Positions 58,047 to 64,000 of a stretch of DNA of 64,000 bases are shown in pieces. The stretch is from Ectothiorhodospira shaposhnikovii (GTDB taxonomy: Bacteria; Pseudomonadota; Gammaproteobacteria; Ectothiorhodospirales; Ectothiorhodospiraceae), in the NCBI RefSeq assembly GCF_016584105.1, contig NZ_NRSM01000007.1, positions 62,001 through 126,000 of the forward strand. The letters are read 5' to 3'. Numbering within the stretch: position 1 is the stretch's first letter; the number at the start of each line of letters is the position of its first letter. Made by a program: the position numbers and the translations under genes. The notes beneath the pieces were generated by a model, which searched no databases, was not told the origin of the DNA, and saw only the letters and a program-made list of their open reading frames with translations.

Positions 58047-58062
58047 AGCAAAAAGCAGACCA
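58047..58062 (-). promoter_or_regulatory. Candidate sigma-54 promoter of the PEP-CTERM gene
   Basis: On the minus strand, TGGTCTGCTTTTTGCT matches 9 of 12 fixed RpoN positions, including GG and GC at exact spacing, and would give a leader of about 46 bases. PEP-CTERM genes in other bacteria are often driven by sigma-54 with the PrsK/PrsR system. The surrounding 57990-58140 is AT-rich. The rest of the 502-base divergent gap to the RND adaptor holds a repeat pair and nothing else clear. Confidence 0.45.
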
Positions 58063-58229
58063 AAAACAAAAATACAAATGTGATCAAAATCTTATAATCA
58101 GGAAAAAAAAACCACACTCGCAACCTGCTCTAATTCGTAAAAAAGACCGACACGCAAAAAACCACACCACTCGGTCCCCCTGAATCAGCCACTCCGTGTT
58201 CCGAATCCTTCATCCTCATACTCTGAGTC

Positions 58230-58296
58230 ATTCCCGCACAAGCGGGAATCCAGTGACAAACTGAAAATTCCTGACTCCCACGTGCGCGGGAGGTGG
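58230..58296. repeat. Paired palindromic repeat, copy 5
   Basis: ATTCCCGC-ACAA-GCGGGAAT at 58230-58249, preceded by GTC, is followed about 25 bases on by a diverged inverted partner around ACTCCCACGTGCGCGGGAGG (about 58274-58293). It lies in the divergent gap between the PEP-CTERM and RND genes. Confidence 0.75.
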
Positions 58297-58491
58297 CGCT
58301 GGAAAACTCGGCCTTTGTTTCCTTTTGCGAATACACCAGATAAGCAACGCCATTGATGACGTTATGCTTTTTCCGGTAGCCATCAATGAACTACCTGGAC
58401 GGCAAGCCTTACAAGGAGCGCAAAGGCTATACTGGTCAGGAACAATCCTCAGAACCACCACTTGAGCGTCGGGAACCTGCGGGGTAACACC

Positions 58492-59508
58492 ATGATTCGA
58501 GGCCTGTATAGTGTTTGCCTCATGACCTGCCTGGCCCTAGCCATGGACGTAGCCATGGCCGGAGAAAAACCCGTCACCACCCGTACATTGGACGACCTTG
58601 GATTCCAACCGATACGCAGTGCCCCGGCAACCACAGTCAGCCTCAACGATACCCGCGTGAGTGCCGAAATCCATGGTGTGCTGCAGGAAGTGGTCGTGCG
58701 CGTGGGGGAAGTGGTGAGAGCTGACGCCCTGCTTGCAAGGCTTGATTGCGAGGAACACAGCCTGGACCTCCAGCAGGTCCGGGCCACAACACAGGCCGCA
58801 CGGGCGGACGCAGAATTTGCCCAGTTTCAGTTGGGAAGGGCTCAGGAGCTGGCCCGCCGACAGGCCGTGTCCGCGGAGCTCCTGAACGAGCGTCAGGCCC
58901 AGGCCTTGCGCACCCGGGCCGAAGTGCTGCGGCTGGAGGCCGCCACCCGTTCCGCCCAGCGACGCGTCAACCTCTGTGAAATCCGTGCCCCCTTCGACGC
59001 CGTGGTCATCGAGCGTCTGGGCAGTGTCGGCGAACTGGTGCAGGCCGGCACCCCCATCGCACGAATTTTGGACGCCGGGGACCTGGAAGTCAGCGGTAAT
59101 ATCCAGCAGCAGGACCTGCCTGCCCTTCAGGCCGCGGGAGAAATCCGTTTCGTGGCGGCGGGTGTGCATTACCCGGTGGAGTTACGTGCTGTTTCTCCCG
59201 TGGTGGATCAGCGACTTCGAAGCGTGGATGTACGGTTTGTGTTCACCCATGAAGCAGCTCTGCCCGGGCAGGTGGGACGTATCGAATGGGTTTCAGGGCT
59301 GCGTCACGCGCCCGCCGACCTGCTGGTAAGGCGAGAAAACGCCCTGGGAATCTTTGTGGAAGAGGATGGCAGAGCCAGGTTCATACTCGCTCCCGGCGTC
59401 AGGGAGGGGCAACCCCCTCCGATGGACTTGCCCGGAGATACCCGACTGATCGTCGATGGGCGCTTTGGCCTGCGTGACGGAGACTCCGTCCGGATCATCG
59501 AGCGCTGA
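58492..59508 (+). CDS. RND efflux periplasmic adaptor (MFP)
   Basis: This 338-residue protein has a signal peptide (about 1-23) and the adaptor layout: first lipoyl half (AEIHGVLQEVVVRVGEVVRADALLARLD), a helical hairpin rich in Ala/Gln/Arg (about 90-155), second lipoyl half (IRAPFDAVVIERLGSVGELVQAGTPIARI), then beta-barrel and membrane-proximal parts. It should link the RND pump to an outer membrane channel. Its stop overlaps the start of the pump gene (TGATG). No TolC gene is adjacent here; the one at 43952 has its own adaptor. Confidence 0.9.
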   Translation: MIRGLYSVCLMTCLALAMDVAMAGEKPVTTRTLDDLGFQPIRSAPATTVSLNDTRVSAEIHGVLQEVVVRVGEVVRADALLARLDCEEHSLDLQQVRATTQAARADAEFAQFQLGRAQELARRQAVSAELLNERQAQALRTRAEVLRLEAATRSAQRRVNLCEIRAPFDAVVIERLGSVGELVQAGTPIARILDAGDLEVSGNIQQQDLPALQAAGEIRFVAAGVHYPVELRAVSPVVDQRLRSVDVRFVFTHEAALPGQVGRIEWVSGLRHAPADLLVRRENALGIFVEEDGRARFILAPGVREGQPPPMDLPGDTRLIVDGRFGLRDGDSVRIIER

Positions 59509-62500
59509 TGGGGGCCGGCATGTATCGCCGTTTTCTGGAAAACCACTTCCTGGCTAATGCGGTGTTTCTTGGCGTCCTGATCGTTGGCGTCATCACCTAT
59601 TTTCAGTTACCCAGACAACAGGATCCGACCGTCAATCTGAACTGGGTCACGATCCAGACACTCATGCCCGGCGCATCGGCCACGGATATCGAACGTCAGG
59701 TGACTGACGTGCTGGAAGAAGCCGTGGAACGGGTGTCGGATATCCGGTTCACTTCCAGCATAAGCCAGCGTGATGTCTCGCTCATCATCATACGCCTGGA
59801 AGAAATGAGTGAGCGCAGAGTGGATGAACGGATCAATGATCTGCACAGGGAGATCCAGAACGTCGAAAGCGATCTGCCTGCGGAAGCTCGCCGACCCAGC
59901 ATCACCACCATCAGCAGTGCCAACGCCTACCCTACCACCATGATCGCCGTGGTCGGACTGGACGACGACGACAACCTGCGTTTCCAGGCGCAGCGCATCC
60001 AGCAGGATCTGGAGCGGCTACCCGGCACCGACCGGGTGGAACCCATCGGCCTTCGGGACCCTGAACTTCAGGTACTGTTCCACCCGGACGAACTGGTGGG
60101 CCTGGGGTTGACACCTTCGATACTGGCACAGACCGTCAGCACCTACTTTAGGGATCTGGCAGCGGGTACGGTGGGCCTGGGAGACCAGGAATGGCTGGTG
60201 CGTCTGCAAGGCACGGAAAATGACCCGGAATATCTTGCCGACATTCCCCTGCTTTCAGCCCACGGTGAAATCCCCTTGCGCAGCGTTGCCCAGGTGGTCC
60301 GCGGGCGCGAAGACGCCGATCATCTGGCGCGCTACCTTGGCAACCCCTCGATCCTGCTACCGGTATTCAAGCAGGACGATGCCAACGAACTGGAATTCCT
60401 CGACCGAATCCGGAACTATCTGAACGACTATAACGATCGCGCCAGCCCCATCACCGGCGTCCAGATTGTCTTGCTGGATGACCAGACACTGGTCACTCGC
60501 CAGGCCATCGGCACCATGCAGAGCAATGCGGCCATCGGACTGCTTCTGGTACTGATTACCACCTGGCTACTCCTGGGTTCACGGATCGCCTTCGCCACCT
60601 GCTTCAGCCTGGTCTTCGTCATTGCCGGCACCTTCCTGTTTCTCGGACTGATCGGGCAGACACTCAATGTCATCGTCCTGCTTGGCCTCATGATTGTGCT
60701 GGGCATGCTGGTGGACGACACCGTCGTGGTCGCCGAGGCAATCCACCGTCGTTTACAACAGGGCATACCTCCCATGGATGCGGCCATCGATGCCCTCCGA
60801 GAGGTGGCGGCCCCCGTCACCGCCGCCGTCCTTACCACCATTGCAGCCTTCCTACCCCTGATGCTGGTGCCCGGTGTGCTGGGCGAATTCATGAAGGTGG
60901 CGCCCATCGTCGTCGCCGTGGCACTGATACTGAGTCTGGTGGAGGCCTTCTGGATCCTGCCCAGCCACATCGCCGCCTCCCGCCCAAAACCTGATCGTTT
61001 TACCCGCTCGGGCCGTCTGCGGTCAAAAATGGTCAGAAAAGCAAGACTGCGCTATGGATTGATCCTGACCAAGGCCCTCAGACGCCCCAGGATGACACTG
61101 GGTCTTTTCACCGGACTGCTGATCCTGGCACTCACCTTCGTGGCCTTGGGACTGATCCGAACCGAGTTCTTTGCCACGGACTCGGCCCGGCTATTCTTCG
61201 TAAACGTGGAAATGCCGGCGGGCACCCCTCTGGAGAAGACCCTGACGACCACCATGGCGGTGGAATCGGCCATTGCGACTGAGTTCCGGGGGGATGAGCT
61301 ACGCTCCAAGGCCAGCTATGCCGGCATCCAGTTCACCAATGCGGAGAGTCTGTTCGGCACCGCCAAGGGTCAGATCCAGGTGAGCCTACGACCACAAACC
61401 CGAACGGGACGGGATGTGGATGAGATCATCGAAGCCGTCCGACGGGTCGCTGCCCAGGTGCCTGGCCCGGAATCCATCTGGATGGAACGTCGCATCTCCG
61501 GGGCCCCGCCAATGGGGCGCCCGGTCAGCGTGAAGGTAAGAGGGAATGATCTAGAAGAGATCCGGAGGGCGGCAGACCATGTCACCGGCATCCTGCAGAA
61601 CATTCCTGGTACCTATGATGTGGTTGACGATGCCTACGCCGGCGGCATGGAACTGTCGGTTCGCCTCAACCCGGATGCCATCCTGCGCGCGGGTCTGGAT
61701 CCGAGCCATGTCATCAGGGATCTGCGACTCCTTACGGACGGGGAAGTGGTCGCGTCCATGCGGGATCGTGGCGAACGCATCGGTGTACGTGTGCGTGCTC
61801 GCGTAGAGGCGGTGAAAGACATCGACCGCTTCCTGGATACTCCGATCAGCGTGCCTGATGGGAGTCCCATCCTGCTGGGGCAACTGGTTGATTACGAGAT
61901 CATCCGGGCAGAAGGCAGTATCCGACATTTCAACCTTCGGCGCACCATCACGGTGGAATCCGAACTGGATGAGTCCGTCATGGATGCCGCCACTGCGCAC
62001 CGTCTTGTCCAACGGGAGTGGAATACCCGTTACGCAAGCCTGTATCCCAATATCGATCTGGACTTCACGGGTGACTTCGACGACATCGTAGAAAGCATCG
62101 AAGCCCTGGGGTGGCTGTTCCTGCTGGGTCTGATGCTGGTTTACCTCATCCTGGGCACCCAGTTCCGCAGTTACACCCAGCCTCTGATCGTACTGGCCGT
62201 GGTGCCCATGGCCCTCACCGGCGTTCTGATCGGCTTGCTGGTGAGCCAGCAACCGCTCAGCGTATATACCCTCTATGGTGTCGTGGCATTGGCCGGTATT
62301 GCCGTGAACGACGCCATCGTACTCATTTCCGCCGCCAACGACCGCCTGCGCCGCGGTATGCCGCTGATGCATGCGGTGCTCAACGCCGCCCGGCGCCGCT
62401 TCATCCCGATCATCATCACCTCGGTGACGACGGTTGCCGGATTGTTTTCGCTGGCGGTCGGGCTGGGAGGAAAATCGCTCATGTGGGGACCTCTGGCCAG

Positions 62501-63050
62501 TGCCATCGTATGGGGCCTGCTGGTATCAACCGTACTGACACTGTTTGTGATTCCCATCATGTACAGCCTGATTGTTCGACCTTCGGTCCGCCAGGAGGCC
62601 ACCGCCTTACCCCTTCCGCGAGCGCTGGATGAGGAAAGCCCCTCTCCCATAAAGGGCTTGCTGAAGATGATTACCGAGGGCGCCCTCAGCGGCCGCCCAA
62701 TCCAGAAGATGGATGACCACCTGGCTACCATCGTCAACTATCCCGTGCTGCGTAAACTTTACAATGAGGGTCAACGTGCACTCTCCCTGGCAAAATACGA
62801 ATCAGCCATCCGTCTCTTTGAGGCCGGCGCCCGAGAAGCACCGCAAAGTCCGGTCTTCCACCTGTGTGCCGCTCAGGCCCTGGCCCTGTTCATGCAGCGA
62901 TCCTACGGGGCGGACCTGGGCTACCTGGCAAGGATGCGGCGCTATCTAAGCGCTGCCCGTCGGCTGACGCCGGATGACCCTCGTCTCCCCGTGCTGGAAC
63001 AGATGGCCAGCGAGCTGGAGGCGGTGGCGGAAGATCCCACGGCCCATTGA
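59508..63050 (+). CDS. RND efflux pump with C-terminal TPR-like extension
   Basis: This 1180-residue inner membrane protein has the RND plan: helix 1 (about 12-32), a first periplasmic loop, helices with VLLGLMIVLGMLVDDTVVVAEAI (helix 4 aspartates), a second loop and the closing helices with VNDAIVLISAANDR. After the last helix (about 1000-1020) comes an unusual cytoplasmic tail of about 150 residues. It includes LAKYESAIRLFEAGAREAPQSP and AARRLTPDDPRLPVLEQM, which look like TPR helices. Standard pumps end about 1020-1050. Substrate unknown; the neighbouring acyl genes suggest an amphiphilic acyl compound. An ATG at 59520 with GGGGG upstream is an alternative start. Confidence 0.9.
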   Translation: MGAGMYRRFLENHFLANAVFLGVLIVGVITYFQLPRQQDPTVNLNWVTIQTLMPGASATDIERQVTDVLEEAVERVSDIRFTSSISQRDVSLIIIRLEEMSERRVDERINDLHREIQNVESDLPAEARRPSITTISSANAYPTTMIAVVGLDDDDNLRFQAQRIQQDLERLPGTDRVEPIGLRDPELQVLFHPDELVGLGLTPSILAQTVSTYFRDLAAGTVGLGDQEWLVRLQGTENDPEYLADIPLLSAHGEIPLRSVAQVVRGREDADHLARYLGNPSILLPVFKQDDANELEFLDRIRNYLNDYNDRASPITGVQIVLLDDQTLVTRQAIGTMQSNAAIGLLLVLITTWLLLGSRIAFATCFSLVFVIAGTFLFLGLIGQTLNVIVLLGLMIVLGMLVDDTVVVAEAIHRRLQQGIPPMDAAIDALREVAAPVTAAVLTTIAAFLPLMLVPGVLGEFMKVAPIVVAVALILSLVEAFWILPSHIAASRPKPDRFTRSGRLRSKMVRKARLRYGLILTKALRRPRMTLGLFTGLLILALTFVALGLIRTEFFATDSARLFFVNVEMPAGTPLEKTLTTTMAVESAIATEFRGDELRSKASYAGIQFTNAESLFGTAKGQIQVSLRPQTRTGRDVDEIIEAVRRVAAQVPGPESIWMERRISGAPPMGRPVSVKVRGNDLEEIRRAADHVTGILQNIPGTYDVVDDAYAGGMELSVRLNPDAILRAGLDPSHVIRDLRLLTDGEVVASMRDRGERIGVRVRARVEAVKDIDRFLDTPISVPDGSPILLGQLVDYEIIRAEGSIRHFNLRRTITVESELDESVMDAATAHRLVQREWNTRYASLYPNIDLDFTGDFDDIVESIEALGWLFLLGLMLVYLILGTQFRSYTQPLIVLAVVPMALTGVLIGLLVSQQPLSVYTLYGVVALAGIAVNDAIVLISAANDRLRRGMPLMHAVLNAARRRFIPIIITSVTTVAGLFSLAVGLGGKSLMWGPLASAIVWGLLVSTVLTLFVIPIMYSLIVRPSVRQEATALPLPRALDEESPSPIKGLLKMITEGALSGRPIQKMDDHLATIVNYPVLRKLYNEGQRALSLAKYESAIRLFEAGAREAPQSPVFHLCAAQALALFMQRSYGADLGYLARMRRYLSAARRLTPDDPRLPVLEQMASELEAVAEDPTAH

Positions 63051-63109
63051 GCAACGACGATGCCCGTACCCATCAGGGCAAGGTCACAGACAAGCCGGAA
63101 AAGGAAAGG

Positions 63110-64000
63110 ATGGCAGGAAGAATGACCGCAGAAGATGACCAGGTCTATCGTCAGATCCATCTGGACGTGGCCCGCAATGCCACCGACGACTTTAACCCCT
63201 TTCACGATGCTGATAAATGGCATCGTATCCATCAGAATCCCTTCGGCGGCCCCATCGTACTGGGCTTTCAGATGGAATGCCTGGCTGAATACCGGGTAAC
63301 CCGTCACCGCCTGCTGGACAGCACGCCGGACGACCCTCCGCCTGCTTATCGCAACTATCAGTTCACCTTTGCGGGGGTACTACGGACCGATGAACCCTTT
63401 CGCATGGAAATCAAACCCACCAAGCGAACCTGCACACCGGACGGCCGTTGGATCCGCTCCAATCGTGTCGTTGTCAGAAAAACCAACGGCATGGTGTTGC
63501 TCGGACAAATCAGGGATTCCGATCACCCACTGACGCTGCCTGACCTGACACCCCCCTTCCAGCTGTCCGAGAATCTGCCTCCATTGCCCGACCGCAGCCT
63601 GCTGCCAGAGGGAGGCTGGTTCCATAAACGCAAGTTCATGACCAACAGCAACGCCAAGAATCTGCTGTCCGGTTCACTGGCCAGACAGGCGGATTATTTC
63701 GATGAACTGGAGGATCACATCAACTATCCCGATATGTTCCCCACCGCTCTCATCTCCTGCGCATTACTGGAACGCACCCATGCGGCAGGCCATGACTTCT
63801 ACGCCAATCCCATGGTCTATACCACACATCAGTTCAGCGTGAACCAGACGCTGGCACGCCGCCTGCGAAGTGCCGATGCCCTGCATCTGCTGGTGAGTGA
63901 TGCTCAACAGGTGGCTAGCAACGGTGGCGGCTTGGGACACACGCGCCTGCAGCAACAACGACACATCTGCCTGGGCCTACTGGAAAACGGGGGGATACTC
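63110..64000 (+). CDS. MaoC/hot-dog-like protein, C-terminus cut by the window
   Basis: The frame is open to the window end, showing 297 residues. Residues 20-50 (NATDDFNPFHDADKWHRI and NPFGGPIVLGF) match the MaoC hydratase motif D-x-N-P-x-H and the following GGPI-G segment of hot-dog enzymes such as (R)-enoyl-CoA hydratases. A second half (about 185-290) looks like another hot-dog domain. It may act on acyl chains made or used by the upstream acyltransferase and AMP-ligase genes. The start at 63110 has an AAGG site five bases before; ATG at 63122 is possible. No catalytic proof is visible. Confidence 0.65.
   Translation, partial: MAGRMTAEDDQVYRQIHLDVARNATDDFNPFHDADKWHRIHQNPFGGPIVLGFQMECLAEYRVTRHRLLDSTPDDPPPAYRNYQFTFAGVLRTDEPFRMEIKPTKRTCTPDGRWIRSNRVVVRKTNGMVLLGQIRDSDHPLTLPDLTPPFQLSENLPPLPDRSLLPEGGWFHKRKFMTNSNAKNLLSGSLARQADYFDELEDHINYPDMFPTALISCALLERTHAAGHDFYANPMVYTTHQFSVNQTLARRLRSADALHLLVSDAQQVASNGGGLGHTRLQQQRHICLGLLENGGIL

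Overview
The window is GC-rich bacterial chromosome, densely packed with genes on both strands. It contains no tRNA, rRNA, prophage, insertion sequence or CRISPR array that I could recognise. The gene content and order point to a gammaproteobacterium: cutA-dsbD-tlpA-aroQ-accB-accC-prmA-DUF3426-dusB-fis, ampD/ampE, gshA, oxyR, hrpB, rep, cobalamin-dependent metH, and groESL under a CIRCE element. The PEP-CTERM protein, CIRCE control and paired Slp lipoproteins fit a Chromatiales/Ectothiorhodospiraceae-type organism better than an enteric or a pseudomonad, but this placement is an inference.

Left third (1-24.9 kb). A truncated ABC permease with its ATPase, gshA and mtfA come first. A run of small envelope proteins follows (DUF2058, FliL-like, DUF2914). 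Next are an ABC-F ATPase, a diguanylate cyclase behind a sigma-54-like promoter, oxyR, and a membrane class III nucleotide cyclase overlapping a lipoprotein gene. A TraB-family protein, a pentapeptide-repeat protein, two overlapping slp genes, hrpB, an HDOD protein with a membrane-tailed response regulator, an SDR, an FKBP and a GNAT-nitrilase fusion complete this part.

Middle (25-43 kb). metH and bpt are divergent around an orphan terminator. A minus-strand block ampD-ampE-phosphatase-hisN-like follows, then rep, the cvrA antiporter and the copper ATPase copA. Between copA and cvrA is a near-consensus sigma-70 promoter overlapped by a strong Fur-box match and followed about 60 nt later by an intrinsic terminator. 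This looks like an undescribed iron-regulated small RNA. An OmpA-like protein, groEL, groES and fxsA follow.

Right third (43-64 kb). A thioredoxin-TolC-adaptor operon with no inner-membrane pump leads into the conserved cutA-to-fis block for disulfide exchange, fatty-acid synthesis and translation. After fis the order changes to an accessory locus. It encodes a PEP-CTERM/exosortase-type acyltransferase related to acyl-homoserine-lactone synthases, a PaaK/LuxE-like adenylate-forming enzyme, a PEP-CTERM surface protein with a possible sigma-54 promoter, and an RND pump with its adaptor. The pump carries an extra C-terminal TPR-like tail. A MaoC/hot-dog-like protein runs off the window. Together these could make, export and display an acylated product; this is the most interesting protein-coding hypothesis here.

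Five intergenic regions carry paired palindromes of the ATTCCCGC-N4-GCGGGAAT type, probably a REP or miniature-element family of this genome.
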